A DNA stretch of 64,000 nucleotides from assembly GCF_005576615.1 (NCBI RefSeq), contig NZ_CP040330.1, positions 3,224,001 to 3,288,000 of the forward strand, in the 5' to 3' direction. Below the pieces are notes generated by a model. The model did no database searches, had not been told where the DNA came from, and saw only the letters and a list, made by a program, of their open reading frames with translations. Position 1 is the first letter of the stretch. Each line of letters starts with the position of its first letter. Positions 8,970-18,550 of the stretch are shown one piece after another. This DNA is from Natrinema versiforme (lineage in GTDB: Archaea; Halobacteriota; Halobacteria; Halobacteriales; Natrialbaceae). Made by a program: the position numbers and the translations under genes.

Positions 8970-9121
8970 CCGCCAGCGCGAGCAGACCACTGCTCCCGAA
9001 TAGCCGTTCCCTACACATGCGTATGGATCACATAGGGCAACTCATAGCAGCCGCTTTCTGCGTAACATGCCCCCCTCCAATCAGAGTCGTTCGGCTCTCG
9101 CAGGTGTCAGAAACCACCACA

Positions 9122-9936
9122 ATGTCCCGACGAAAACCCGGACCCCCTCGAGAGGAGAAGAGCGGGGCCGTTCGCCGCAGACGACGAGAGGTGCTCGCGA
9201 CAGTCGTGACCAGCATGGGCGCGGTATCGGGGTGTGCGTTTCGAGCGCACAAGACCGAGACCGCGGGAATATCGTTCGCCAGTATTCCGTTCACCTGTCC
9301 ACCGGGACCGAAGAGATTCGCATTCCTGTTCCCAGGTCTGTTTATCAGGAGGCCCGTGAAGAGACGACCGCGATTCCAGACGCCGTTACTGCTGCTCGGA
9401 ACAACGACTTTCTCGACGATGTCGTTCACCGTATCACGGACGCTTCGTCCTCTCCGCTCGAGGCGCTTCACGCCGTCCACTCCTTCGTCGAGACGATCGA
9501 CTACGCCACGGATCCGGAATCGACGGGGACTACTGAATACATCCGCTACCCGTCCGAGACACTTGTGGACGGTGAAGGCGACTGTGAGGACAAAGCCGTT
9601 CTCCTCGTTGGTCTCCTTTCTCGCCCACCCTTTACGTATCACACAGGGCTCGTCTTCCCGCCAAAACACTGTGCGACGCTCGTGGCTCGGTCGGATCTCC
9701 CCGCTCGCTCGCTCTCAACGGATCCGCTCACTGTGACAGTCGATCGAACGGAGTTCGTGTACCTCGAGTCGGTTGCGGCGGTTCCCGTGGGACACTGGGC
9801 AGAAGACTACGGGGAGAGGCCGATTCTTGCCTCGTACACGGATTTTTGGAATATCCATGATATGGGTGCGCTGATAGCATCGGCTGAGCAGGCATTGAAA
9901 GGCGATTCGCTTCCACCACTTCGAGCATATACGTAG
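9122..9936 (+). pseudogene. Tat lipoprotein with transglutaminase-like domain, frameshifted
   Basis: From ATG 9122 one frame encodes a twin-arginine lipoprotein signal: RRREVLATVVTSMGAVSGC, with the Cys as lipobox residue. It then loses sense after about FRAHKTETAGISFAS. From about 9280 the neighbouring frame continues QYSVHLSTGTEEIRIPVP and carries a transglutaminase-like core (GEGDCEDKAVLLVGLL, then FPPKHCATLVAR) to a stop at 9934. Restoring one base near 9240-9290 joins them into about 270 residues. Cys in the first motif and His in the second would be the catalytic pair. Base composition is lower in GC than in the neighbours. It could be a true pseudogene or a sequencing error. Confidence 0.7.
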
Positions 9937-10058
9937 CACCCGCCATATTCGTTCGTCGGGTCGTCACAGCGTGGGACGTGAACCGTTCTGGGACACTCTC
10001 ACGATCGACGCAGAAAACCCGTCTGCAACGCTCTACCGAAGCTGCCGCGAATCCGTCG

Positions 10059-11309
10059 TCACTCCCACGGAACCGACCGTTCCTGAATCTCGCCGGCGAG
10101 CGAGGTCCCCATCGCCTCTTCGACATCTTCGCTGTTTGCGAGCGCCCACATCAGCTTCACCTTCGCCGTTCCCGGCAGCGTGTCGCCGCCCTCGATCACG
10201 CCGGCCTCGAGCAGGTCCCGACCGGTGTCGTAGACGCGGTCACAGACCCGCCCTTCGAGACACTGGCTGGTCATGACGACCGTCGTCCCGTCCTCGATCA
10301 GTTCCTCGATGCGGGGGATCAGATCGGTGTGGACGTGGCCGAGTCCGGTGCCCTCGAGGATCAGCCCCTCGCTCCCCTCGGCGACGTCGAGGAACGCGGG
10401 GTCCATCCCGGGCGTGAATTTGAGGAGTTCGACGTCGCTCTCGAGGTCGGCGGTGAGCTCGAGGTCGGTTTCGTCTCGCTGCTGGTAGTCGCGGCGGAAG
10501 CTGACTTCCTCGGTCTCGTAGTCGACCTCGCCCAGCGGCTCCGCGCCGACGGTCTCGAACGCGTCCCGGCGGGAGGTGTGGTTCTTCCGCACGCGCGTGC
10601 CGCGGTGGAGCGCACAGTCGTCGTCGGATTCGGAGGCGTGCATACAGATCAGCACCTCCGCGCAGTCGCTCTTGGCGGCCTCGACGGCCGAGACGGCGTT
10701 CATCACGTTGTCCGACGACGGCCGGTCCGCCGAGCGCTGCGAGCCGGTGAAGACGATCGGCACCGGCGTCTCGAGCATAAAGGAGAGCGCGGAGGCGGAG
10801 TACTGCATCGTGTCGGTGCCGTGCATGACGACGACGCCGTCGGCACCCGCCTCGATCTCCTCGGCCACCGCGTCGGCGAGGTCCCGCCAGAGCGGCGGCT
10901 CCATGTTCTCCGAGAGGATGTTGGCGACGACGCGGCCGCGGTAGTTCGCCCGCCCCGCGAGGTCGGGCACGGCGCGGAGCACGTCCTCGGCGTCGAACTG
11001 GGCCGTCACCGCGCCGGTGCGGTAGTCGACCGTCGAGGCGATCGTCCCGCCAGTCGAGATCAGCGAAATCGTCGGCAGATCGTCGTCGAACTCGATCTCC
11101 GAGCCGGCGTCCTCTCCCGTCGCGTCGGTGCCGTCGATCCGGTAGACGTCCTCCGCGAGGACCTCCACGTCGGCTCCCTCCCGATCGACGCCGACGTTGT
11201 AGCCGCCCTCGAGTTTCACCACGAGGTGGTCGTCCGTGCTCGAGGGGAGCAACACGCCTTCGTAGGTGCGGTCCGCGCGATCGACGCGGACGCGGTCGCC
11301 TGGGTTCAT
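10059..11309 (-). CDS. gatD: Glutamyl-tRNA(Gln) amidotransferase subunit D
   Basis: 416 residues, the usual length. GatD with GatE converts Glu-tRNA(Gln) to Gln-tRNA(Gln) in archaea; GatD is the asparaginase-like subunit that releases ammonia. The N-terminal SH3-like domain (1-60) is followed by the asparaginase fold with STGGTIAS (Thr at about residue 89 as nucleophile) and MHGTDTM (second catalytic Thr and Asp). GatE is not in this window, so the subunits are encoded apart. Start ATG 11309 begins MNPGDRVRVDRADRTYEG as in the family. Confidence 0.95.
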   Translation of the reverse strand: MNPGDRVRVDRADRTYEGVLLPSSTDDHLVVKLEGGYNVGVDREGADVEVLAEDVYRIDGTDATGEDAGSEIEFDDDLPTISLISTGGTIASTVDYRTGAVTAQFDAEDVLRAVPDLAGRANYRGRVVANILSENMEPPLWRDLADAVAEEIEAGADGVVVMHGTDTMQYSASALSFMLETPVPIVFTGSQRSADRPSSDNVMNAVSAVEAAKSDCAEVLICMHASESDDDCALHRGTRVRKNHTSRRDAFETVGAEPLGEVDYETEEVSFRRDYQQRDETDLELTADLESDVELLKFTPGMDPAFLDVAEGSEGLILEGTGLGHVHTDLIPRIEELIEDGTTVVMTSQCLEGRVCDRVYDTGRDLLEAGVIEGGDTLPGTAKVKLMWALANSEDVEEAMGTSLAGEIQERSVPWE

Positions 11310-11657
11310 GCGTTGGCGTTGCGCGGCGTCGGACTTGAAGGCACGCTTTCGCTCTAACTGGGAACAGAATTCCGTTCAATCGCGTGAATGCGTGTTCGAC
11401 AACAACTCGAACGCCCCTGCGTCGCTCGACCGCGCCGGGACTCGCTGCGGTCCTCGATCGTTCCCGTTGGTCACTCACTGCGGTCCTTGCGTCGCCCGGG
11501 CGGGATCAAGAACGGGAAAGCACGGCTCTCCCGAGCATCGCGGATGCTGTGGTCCGCTCAGCGAAGCAGCCCCTTTCAGTCCCACCTCGCCGTGGATCGC
11601 CGAGCGGGCCGGTACTCGAGCGAAGATAAACGCGCGACGCGTCGCAAAATACCGCCG
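11310..11657. other. Intergenic stretch without a gene
   Basis: 348 nt between gatD and the glycosyltransferase. No ORF here looks coded. Two imperfect direct copies of CTGCGGTCCT lie about 45 nt apart (near 11448 and 11482), and CAGCCCCTTTCAGTCCCACC lies near 11567-11586. The composition resembles non-coding filler repeated in haloarchaeal chromosomes, but I cannot show that from one window. Confidence 0.4.
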
Positions 11658-12950
11658 TCAGGAGCCGCTTTTCTCGACGTGGTACCACGTCCCGTCCCAC
11701 GAGAGGCCGTACTCGAGCAGCGATTTGAGGGTGAGCACGCCGAAGGCGGGGTAGAGCAGCGGCGCGAAGGCGACGCTCCATCGGAGGCCGTCGATTCGGC
11801 CGTCGCTGGTGTCGCGCCACGCGACGAGGCCGATGGTCGCGATGAGGACCGCTGCGAGGATCAGGAACGCCGATTCGACGTCCAGAACGAGCAACAGCAG
11901 GAGCTTCGAGGTGAGCGCGAGCGTGAACAGGCTCCCGAGCAGGCTCGAGCACATCCGACCGATCGAGATGACGCCGCGGCGATCGACCTGCCCGTGCAGG
12001 GCCTCGAGCAGCGTCGTGTGGAGGACTTCGATCTGGCCGACGCGCCAGCGCTTGCGCTGGCCCCAGAGGTCCCGCAGGCTATGGGGGGCCTCCATCGTGT
12101 TCGTACACTGGCGGGCCTGTCGCACGTCGAGGCTCTCGCGATAGCAGGCGTGGGCGAAGTCGAGATCCTCGGTGAGCATGTCGTCGTAGCCGTCGACGCG
12201 CTCGAACGCCTCGCGGGTGAGGACCGTCGAGGAACTCCGGCAGTTCGCGAACCCGGAGAGTTCGACCAGCTTGTAGCTCGCGTGAAAGACCACCCGCTCA
12301 CAGTACGCGACCGTCTCGATGACACCGGTGGGCCGCGGGATCCGGCGGCCCTGAAAGACATCCGCGCCGTCGAGTATCCCGCCCATCGCTCGCGGCAGGA
12401 ACTCGGGTGAAACCCGCTCGTCGGCGTCGAAGACCGCGATATGTTCGGCGTCGGTCTCGCGAACGGCGTCATTGATCGCGCCCGCCTTCGAGCCCGGGTT
12501 CCCGTTGACCAGACACTCGACCCGCTCGTGAGCGCTCGCGAGTTCGCGGGCACGCTCGAGGGTCGCGTCGTCGTTCGGCTCGGCGACGATGACCACCTCG
12601 AGGTTCTCGTAGGCGCTTTCACAGAGGCTCTCGACGCTTTCGTCCATCACCGCGTGATCGCGGTAGACCGGCACGACGGCCGTCAGCCGCGGGCCGTCGG
12701 TCACCGGATCGATGACGTCCCGAGAGGTCCACACCTCGCGGACCAGCAGCAATCCGGTGATCGCGACGAAGCACGTGAAGACGGCCATCGACGACAGCGC
12801 GTCGAGGAACACCACCCGCACGGTCACCACGAGCAAGTCGAGGGTGTACTGCTGGATTTCCCGTCCCTGTGTGAACCCGAACAGCAGCAGGGAGAGGACA
12901 CCGACGACGGTGGCCCCGTGTTCGACGGCTCGAGACGCTGTCGAAATCAT
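11658..12950 (-). CDS. Membrane glycosyltransferase, family 2 (processive type)
   Basis: 430 residues. Membrane helices at about 10-30 and 42-70 precede a GT-A domain starting [15 protein letters not shown]. The UDP-sugar site DADER, the acid TEDLDFA and the QRKRWRVG signature of processive beta-glycosyltransferases (hyaluronan/cellulose/chitin type) are all present. Three or more C-terminal helices follow. It probably makes or extends an extracellular polysaccharide or lipid-linked glycan; the sugar is unknown. ATG 12950 is preferred over the upstream in-frame ATG because residues before [12 protein letters not shown] are not membrane-like. Confidence 0.88.
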   Translation of the reverse strand: MISTASRAVEHGATVVGVLSLLLFGFTQGREIQQYTLDLLVVTVRVVFLDALSSMAVFTCFVAITGLLLVREVWTSRDVIDPVTDGPRLTAVVPVYRDHAVMDESVESLCESAYENLEVVIVAEPNDDATLERARELASAHERVECLVNGNPGSKAGAINDAVRETDAEHIAVFDADERVSPEFLPRAMGGILDGADVFQGRRIPRPTGVIETVAYCERVVFHASYKLVELSGFANCRSSSTVLTREAFERVDGYDDMLTEDLDFAHACYRESLDVRQARQCTNTMEAPHSLRDLWGQRKRWRVGQIEVLHTTLLEALHGQVDRRGVISIGRMCSSLLGSLFTLALTSKLLLLLVLDVESAFLILAAVLIATIGLVAWRDTSDGRIDGLRWSVAFAPLLYPAFGVLTLKSLLEYGLSWDGTWYHVEKSGS

Positions 12951-13139
12951 TGCCGGTGGTTTCGGTCGGCGTGTTATCAACATTGCCCATACAGACGGCG
13001 AGTCCAACGCGGACAGCACCCGCTCTCGGGGTCACGAATGCGGGCGGAGAGACAGCGGCGGTTCCGGTCGATCGGACGAGAGCTAGGGGAGATCGGGCGA
13101 GAGCAGCGAACGGCCGCGGAAACGTCGGCGAACGCAACA

Positions 13140-13146
13140 CATAAAC
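13140..13146 (+). promoter_or_regulatory. TATA-like box of mfnA
   Basis: CATAAAC sits 24-30 nt upstream of ATG 13170, the spacing expected for a leaderless haloarchaeal transcript. Inferred from spacing and composition only. Confidence 0.4.
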
Positions 13147-13169
13147 CGCCGACTGAGTACATACGTGAT

Positions 13170-14255
13170 ATGCAAATCGAGCCGCAAGCGTTCGACCGGG
13201 TCCTCTCCTCGATGTGTACGGAACCCCACCCGGCGGCGCGCGACGCGGCCGAACGGTTTCTCGCGACGAACCCCGGCGATCCCGGTACCTATCCGAACGT
13301 TTCAGCCCTCGAGGACGATGCGATCGCGCTGCTGAGCGAGATCGCCGGGCTGGACAATCCGGCGGGCTACATCACGAGCGGCGGCACCGAGGCGAACATT
13401 CAGGCCGTCCGGATCGCCCGCGAGCGGGCCGAGAGTCGGACGCCGAACGTCGTCATGCCCGAATCGGGCCACTTCAGCTTCCAGAAGGCCGCCGACCTGC
13501 TCGGCGTCGACCTCCGGATCGTCCCGACAGACGACCGGCAGCGGGCCGATCTCTCGGCCGTCCGCGCCGCCGTCGACGACGACACCGCGCTGGTGATCGG
13601 CGTCGCGGGAACCACCGAGTACGGCCGCGTCGACCCGATTCCGGACCTCGCCGAGATCGCCCACTCGGTCGACGCGATGTGCCACGTCGACGCCGCGTGG
13701 GGCGGGTTCGTGCTTCCCTTTACCGACTACGACTGGCACTTCGGTCACGCCGCGGTCGACACGATGGCAATCGATCCCCACAAAATGGGACAGGCCGCGG
13801 TGCCCGCTGGCGGGCTGCTCGTCCGCGATTCGGCCCTGCTCGACGAACTCGCCGTCGACACGCCCTACCTCGAGTCGACCTCGCAGGCGACGCTGACCGG
13901 GACCCGCTCCGGTGCGGGCGTCGCAAGCGCCGTCGCCGCGATGGAAGAGCTGTGGCCCGACGGCTACCGCCGACAGTACGCCCGGTCGCAGAACAACGCT
14001 GAGTGGTTGGCCGACGCCCTCGAGAAACGGGGCTACGAGGTCGCCGATCCCACCCTGCCGCTGGTCGCGGCCGACGTGCCCCGATCGACGTTCGACGCGC
14101 TTCGAGCCGAAGGGTGGCGGATCTCTCGGACCGCGACGGGCGAGCTACGGGTCGTCTGCATGCCCCACGTCACCCGGGAGATGTTGGCCTCGTTCATCGG
14201 TGATCTCGATCGACTCGAGGTACGCGCGAGCGTCCCCGTCGCGAGCGACGACTGA
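13170..14255 (+). CDS. mfnA: L-tyrosine/L-aspartate decarboxylase (PLP enzyme)
   Basis: 361-residue group II PLP decarboxylase. The cofactor lysine is Lys205 in IDPHKMGQ, Asp174 lies in HVDAAWGG, and His101 in ESGHFSF would stack on the ring. MfnA decarboxylates tyrosine for methanofuran in methanogens. Halophiles lack methanofuran, and the enzyme is thought to act on aspartate to give beta-alanine for coenzyme A; that assignment is family knowledge, not visible here. It is divergent from the glycosyltransferase gene with a 219-nt promoter region between them. Confidence 0.92.
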   Translation: MQIEPQAFDRVLSSMCTEPHPAARDAAERFLATNPGDPGTYPNVSALEDDAIALLSEIAGLDNPAGYITSGGTEANIQAVRIARERAESRTPNVVMPESGHFSFQKAADLLGVDLRIVPTDDRQRADLSAVRAAVDDDTALVIGVAGTTEYGRVDPIPDLAEIAHSVDAMCHVDAAWGGFVLPFTDYDWHFGHAAVDTMAIDPHKMGQAAVPAGGLLVRDSALLDELAVDTPYLESTSQATLTGTRSGAGVASAVAAMEELWPDGYRRQYARSQNNAEWLADALEKRGYEVADPTLPLVAADVPRSTFDALRAEGWRISRTATGELRVVCMPHVTREMLASFIGDLDRLEVRASVPVASDD

Positions 14256-14306
14256 CGGTCGATGGTGCCCAGTTCGATCGGACGTAGCGGCGACTCGAGA
14301 CGATTC

Positions 14307-14591
14307 TCAGCCAGCCAAGTCCCTGTACGCGGCAATGGATTCGACGATGTAACAGTACAGAAGCCCGAGCAGGAGAAGAAACGCGATCGATTGTCCGATT
14401 CGAGACGGAACGAAACCGTCGTACAAACCCAGAACGAGGTAAAAACCCACCCAGCAGAGAACCGCTGCGACGACGTACTTCCAACTGCTAGTTGGACGAC
14501 GATGCGATTTGACGATGACGAGGAAACCGAGGCCGGAGAGGAAGATTACTAGATCCACGAGCGGGAACGTCTCTCCGATCAATTCGATCAT
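14307..14591 (-). CDS. Small membrane protein, paralogue-like
   Basis: 94 residues with three or four hydrophobic segments and a basic linker (KSHRRPTSSWK). The end reads CYIVESIAAYRDLAG, recalling [10 protein letters not shown] in the protein at 392-781 and CYEVLTDYRAES at 35994-36395. GC is lower than in neighbouring genes (for example the SSWKYVVAA region), and it lies beside a decayed membrane gene, so this spot may be a zone of turnover. No function can be assigned. Confidence 0.6.
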   Translation of the reverse strand: MIELIGETFPLVDLVIFLSGLGFLVIVKSHRRPTSSWKYVVAAVLCWVGFYLVLGLYDGFVPSRIGQSIAFLLLLGLLYCYIVESIAAYRDLAG

Positions 14592-14723
14592 CGTTTCTCA
14601 CTACTGTACAAGAATGTGTGAGTAGTTGATATATGTGGCGAGGTTAGTCCGATCCATTCGCCGGCCATCACTAGATCACCACGTATCGATACCCGCTTCA
14701 CACTCATCGCTCGAGCCCTTCGC

Positions 14724-15116
14724 ATGGCGATGGATCGGATCGATGCGGCCGTGCTCGTCGGCTCGCGCTGCTAGCGGCATCGGCGCTGCTGTTCGATCTC
14801 GAGCGACTCGTCGTCGCCGCGATGACCGCCGGCTTCCTGCTCTCCGGTGTCGATCTGGCGGCTGTACGGCGGGCGCGTGTGGGAGGCACTGGACTGACTA
14901 GCCTGGGTCGGCGCTGCGGGGACGCTCGGCTTCGGCCTCGAGGGGACGATCGAGATGACGGCGTTTCTCGGCTTCGGCCTCGTCGGTGCCTTCCTCCTGA
15001 TCGGCCGCCGGGCCGGCTACCTGCGCGACATCTGGCGCGTCGATTCGACCGCTCGAGAGGGGGTGACGTTGCGGTCGGCGAACGATCGCCAACAGTTTTC
15101 TGACCGGAGTGAGTAA
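14724..15116 (+). pseudogene. Decayed small membrane protein gene
   Basis: From ATG 14724 the frame reads MAMDRIDAAVLVGSRC and stops at a TAG. The next frame continues LALLAASALLFDLERLVVAAM and a second hydrophobic stretch. A further shift near 14900 gives VGAAGTLGFGLEGTIEM, AFLGFGLVGAFLLIGRR and a soluble tail to TAA 15114. Pieced together this is a protein of about 130 residues with four helices and two frameshifts. Two independent breaks argue for real decay. Beyond it, 15117-15383 holds no gene, only a 7-bp inverted repeat (CGCATGC, 15174-15193). Confidence 0.6.
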
Positions 15117-15353
15117 CCGAGCGTGAGTATGCAGTCGCGCGCTGTCGTCACCGTCGATTCTCGACTTCGACCCCGCATGCTGCCCGGCATGCGCATGTAG
15201 CGACGGCGCCGTCACCGGGGGAACGCGCCGCCACGAACTCAGAACCGATCATACGGTTCTCGCGGCGCTGAAACCCGGCGCAATTTCAGTTCCCATCTCA
15301 GTGAGCCGTATCGCTCGAGCATCGACCGCGAAACCGAAACCGAAACCGGCGGG

Positions 15354-15359
15354 TTTTAC
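15354..15359 (+). promoter_or_regulatory. TATA-like box of metG
   Basis: TTTTAC lies 25-30 nt before ATG 15384, just after a purine tract made of GAAACC repeats. The spacing supports a leaderless start. Confidence 0.4.
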
Positions 15360-15383
15360 GCCCGCGACCGACAGACCACGAAT

Positions 15384-17504
15384 ATGAGCACGCACAACGA
15401 CGACTTTCCGACGGACGAGCCCGCCGTCGTGACCTGCGGGTTGCCCTACGCCAACGGCGACCTCCACATCGGTCATCTGCGGGGGTATATCGGCGCGGAC
15501 GCCTTTTCCCGCGCGCTCGAGACGCTGGGACAGGAGACGGCCTACGTCTGCGGGTCGGACATGCACGGCACCCCGGTCGCCGTCAATGCCGAACAGCAGG
15601 GCGTCGATCCGGCGGACTTCGCATTGGACTGGCACGAGCAGTACGAGGAGACGTTCCCCAAGTTCAACGTCGACTTCGACAACTACGGCCACACCCACGA
15701 CGAGACGAACACCGAGTTGACCCAAGAGATCGTCCGCACGCTGGACGACGAGGGCTACATCTACGAGAAGGAGATTCAGGTCGCCTACGACCCCGACGCC
15801 GACCAGTACCTCCCCGACCGCTACGTCGAGGGGACCTGTCCCTACTGCGGCGCGAAGGCCCGCGGCGACGAGTGCGACGAGGGCTGTCAGCGCCACTTAG
15901 AGCCGGGTGAGGTCGAGGACCCGACGAGTACGATCACGGGCAACCCCGCGGAGTACCGCGAGCGGACCCACAAGTTCTTCGAGGTCTCGGAGTTCGCCGA
16001 CTTTCTGACCGAGTTCCTCGACGGCCTCGAGGGCACCTCGAACGCGCGCAACCAGCCGCGCCAGTGGATCGAAGACGGCCTGCAGGACTGGTGTATCACG
16101 CGGGACATGGACTGGGGGATCGACTATCCCGGCGAAGACGGAGACGGGGACGACCTCGTCCTCTACGTCTGGGTCGACGCGCCGATCGAGTACATCGCGA
16201 GTACGAAGCAGTACTCCGAGCGCGTCGGGACCGACGAGTACGACTGGGAGCAGGTCTGGAAGGGCGACGGCGAGATCATGCACGTCATCGGCCGGGACAT
16301 CATCCAGCACCACACGATCTTCTGGCCCGCCATGCTCGAGGGATCGGGCTACAACAAGCCCCGCGGGATCGCCGCGACCGGCTTCATCACGATCAACGGG
16401 AAGGGGCTCTCGACCAGCCGGAACCGCGCGATCTGGGCCAAGGAGTACTTGGACGAGGGCTTCCACCCCGATCTGCTGCGATACTACCTGACCACGACCG
16501 GCGGCCTCCAGCAGGACGTCGACTTCTCGTGGGACGCCTTCCAGGAGAAGGTCAACGGCGAACTCGTCGGTACCGTCGGCAACTTCTGGTACCGCTCGCT
16601 GCTCTTTGCCTACCGCAACTACGAGGGCACGCCCGACACGGAGGTCTCCGCGGAAGTCGAGGAGCGCATCGAGGGAGCCATCGGCGACGTTCGCGAGAAC
16701 GTCAACGACTACTCCATGCGCGGGGTCGGACAGGCCGCGACGCAGCTCGCGCAGTTCGGCAACGAGTACATCCAGCGCAACGAGCCGTGGAAGCTCACCG
16801 ACGAGGAACCCGAAGCAGCCGCGCAGGTCATCCGCGACTGCGTCCAGATTGCCAAGGCCGTCGGCGTCCTGCTCGAGCCGATTGCCCCCGACAAGGCCCA
16901 GGACCTGTGGGAGCAACTCGGCGAGGACGGCGCAATCGCCGACGCCCACCTCGAGGACGCGCTCGAGGCCCCGCCGCGAAACTTCGACGAACCTGGCGAA
17001 CTCTTCGGCAAGATCGAAGACGACCGCGTCGACGAACTCACCGAAAAGCTCGAGGAACGAGTCGCGGCCGCCTCGGACGACGGCGAGGAATCCGACGACG
17101 CCGACGCAGAAACCGAAAGCGACGACACCGCCGCGAGCGAATCCGAGAGCATGGCAGAGACGGACGACCTCGAGCCGCTGCTCGAGGACCGGATCGGATT
17201 CGAGGGCTTTCAGGAACTGGACATTCGCGTCGGCCGGATCGAATCGGCCGAAGGAATCGAGGGCGCGGACGATCTCGCGAAGCTCGAGGTCGACATCGGC
17301 TTCGAGACGCGGCAGGTGGTCGCGGGGATCAAGCAACTCCACGACCTCGACGAACTGCCGGGGACGAAGTGCGTGCTGCTGGCGAACATGGAGCCCGCGG
17401 AACTGTTCGGCGTGGAGTCGAACGGCATGATCCTCGCGGCCGGCAAGGAGGCGGACCTGCTGACGACCCACGGCGACGCGGCCCTCGGCGAGAAGATCAA
17501 GTAA
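15384..17504 (+). CDS. metG: Methionyl-tRNA synthetase with C-terminal tRNA-binding domain
   Basis: 706 residues. The class I synthetase core has HIGH at 28-31 and the KMSKS loop in the form GKGLSTSR (about 338-345). A zinc knuckle CPYC...CDEGC lies in the connective peptide (about 152-168), and the anticodon helices end near 560. A very acidic linker (about 565-590) leads to an OB-fold tRNA-binding domain (EMAP/Trbp111 type, from about 600: FQELDIRVGRIESAEG). Many archaea encode that domain separately; here it is fused. The enzyme charges initiator and elongator tRNA(Met) in the cytosol. Confidence 0.97.
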   Translation: MSTHNDDFPTDEPAVVTCGLPYANGDLHIGHLRGYIGADAFSRALETLGQETAYVCGSDMHGTPVAVNAEQQGVDPADFALDWHEQYEETFPKFNVDFDNYGHTHDETNTELTQEIVRTLDDEGYIYEKEIQVAYDPDADQYLPDRYVEGTCPYCGAKARGDECDEGCQRHLEPGEVEDPTSTITGNPAEYRERTHKFFEVSEFADFLTEFLDGLEGTSNARNQPRQWIEDGLQDWCITRDMDWGIDYPGEDGDGDDLVLYVWVDAPIEYIASTKQYSERVGTDEYDWEQVWKGDGEIMHVIGRDIIQHHTIFWPAMLEGSGYNKPRGIAATGFITINGKGLSTSRNRAIWAKEYLDEGFHPDLLRYYLTTTGGLQQDVDFSWDAFQEKVNGELVGTVGNFWYRSLLFAYRNYEGTPDTEVSAEVEERIEGAIGDVRENVNDYSMRGVGQAATQLAQFGNEYIQRNEPWKLTDEEPEAAAQVIRDCVQIAKAVGVLLEPIAPDKAQDLWEQLGEDGAIADAHLEDALEAPPRNFDEPGELFGKIEDDRVDELTEKLEERVAAASDDGEESDDADAETESDDTAASESESMAETDDLEPLLEDRIGFEGFQELDIRVGRIESAEGIEGADDLAKLEVDIGFETRQVVAGIKQLHDLDELPGTKCVLLANMEPAELFGVESNGMILAAGKEADLLTTHGDAALGEKIK

Positions 17505-17625
17505 CGGGTCGTCTCTCGCGGCCGAGAACAGGTTTCGGATTGTTCGAACGGTTTTTCGCCTATTGAACTCCATCAAGGCACTAATTCCGACCACAAACAC
17601 CCGAATGTGCATTAAAAACAACTCC

Positions 17626-17637
17626 AAATAGATATTT
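17626..17637 (+). promoter_or_regulatory. AT-rich promoter of the RCK membrane protein
   Basis: AAATAGATATTT lies about 26-37 nt upstream of GTG 17663 in an otherwise AT-rich leader (17580-17640). It supports that start codon. Confidence 0.45.
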
Positions 17638-17662
17638 GTAGTCGGAGAAATGCTATTCGTCT

Positions 17663-18442
17663 GTGTTCCCCGATAGCGTTTCACACGTCGACGATCGGCC
17701 GATTTTGCGCCACGCGGTCGCGCCGATCGGTACGTTCGTCGCGATCGTCGTCGCGGGGATCGCGGGCCTCGCGGCGCTCGGGAACGTCGGCCCCGTGGAG
17801 GCGGCGTTCTGGCTGGTCGATCTGACGAGCATCGATCTCCACTTTCAGGACCGCGCGGGTCCCGAACGGGCGACCAAGGCCTACGCCGTGTTGGTGACGG
17901 TCGGGCTCGTCGTCTCGGGGCTGTGGATCGGCGAAACGGTCGTCACCGAACTGTTCGGGGGACGGATCTCCGCGGAGGTATCACGAGCAACGATGCAACG
18001 ACGAATCGACAACAGCGACGATCACGTTATCGTCTGTGGCTACGGGATGTTCGGACGGACGATCGCCAACCGGCTCGCCGAGGCGGACCGGCAGGTGGTC
18101 GTCATCGAAATCGACGAAGAAAACGCGACCCGCGCCCGCGAGGACGGGCATCTGCTCGTCGAGGGCGACGCCAGACGCGAGCGGGTACTGCGGTCGGCCG
18201 GGGTCGACCGAGCGACGAAACTCGTCGCTGCGATCGACGACTCGAACGTCAACATCCAGATCGCGATCGTCAGCGGCACGGCGACGTCGACGCCCGAAAT
18301 CATCGTCCGCGTCGGCGAGGAGATGTACGAACCGGTCGCGCGGGAGGCCGGTGCCGACGAGGTGATCATCCCCGAAGTCGTCAGCGGCGAGCGCGTGACC
18401 CGCCTGCTCGAGCGACCGACGGATCGCCGCCCGGCGGACTGA
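17663..18442 (+). CDS. Two-helix membrane protein with RCK/TrkA-N domain, no canonical K+ filter
   Basis: 259 residues. Two membrane helices (about 18-40 and 68-90) enclose a segment that occupies the pore-loop position (FWLVDLTSIDLHFQDRAGPE) but has no TxGYG. A TrkA-N Rossmann domain follows (HVIVCGYGMFGRTIANRL, about 114-131), with a GDA motif and a tail resembling the link to TrkA-C. It looks like a 2-TM channel fold with an altered pore, or a K+ sensor. It is separate from the K+ channel at 3504-4691. Confidence 0.75.
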   Translation: MFPDSVSHVDDRPILRHAVAPIGTFVAIVVAGIAGLAALGNVGPVEAAFWLVDLTSIDLHFQDRAGPERATKAYAVLVTVGLVVSGLWIGETVVTELFGGRISAEVSRATMQRRIDNSDDHVIVCGYGMFGRTIANRLAEADRQVVVIEIDEENATRAREDGHLLVEGDARRERVLRSAGVDRATKLVAAIDDSNVNIQIAIVSGTATSTPEIIVRVGEEMYEPVAREAGADEVIIPEVVSGERVTRLLERPTDRRPAD

Positions 18443-18520
18443 CTCGAGCGCCGAGGCGCGGACAGCCGTCTCGCCGCGGACGGCGTCGAATGCGTACTCG
18501 AGGGCGAGTAAGTGACCATC

Positions 18521-18526
18521 TTTTAG
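18521..18526 (+). promoter_or_regulatory. TATA-like box of pyk
   Basis: TTTTAG lies 25-30 nt upstream of ATG 18551, fitting a leaderless transcript. Confidence 0.4.
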
Positions 18527-18550
18527 GGCGTGCTGACGCTATCTCCCGCC

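Noticed and set aside
15129-15200. 23-codon ORF starting MQSRAVVTVDSRL
   Set aside because: No ribosome site or promoter, and it ends in a small palindrome; probably random.
15897-17684. A 595-codon minus-strand frame opposite metG
   Set aside because: Antisense of a certain gene; long open antisense frames are common at this GC content.
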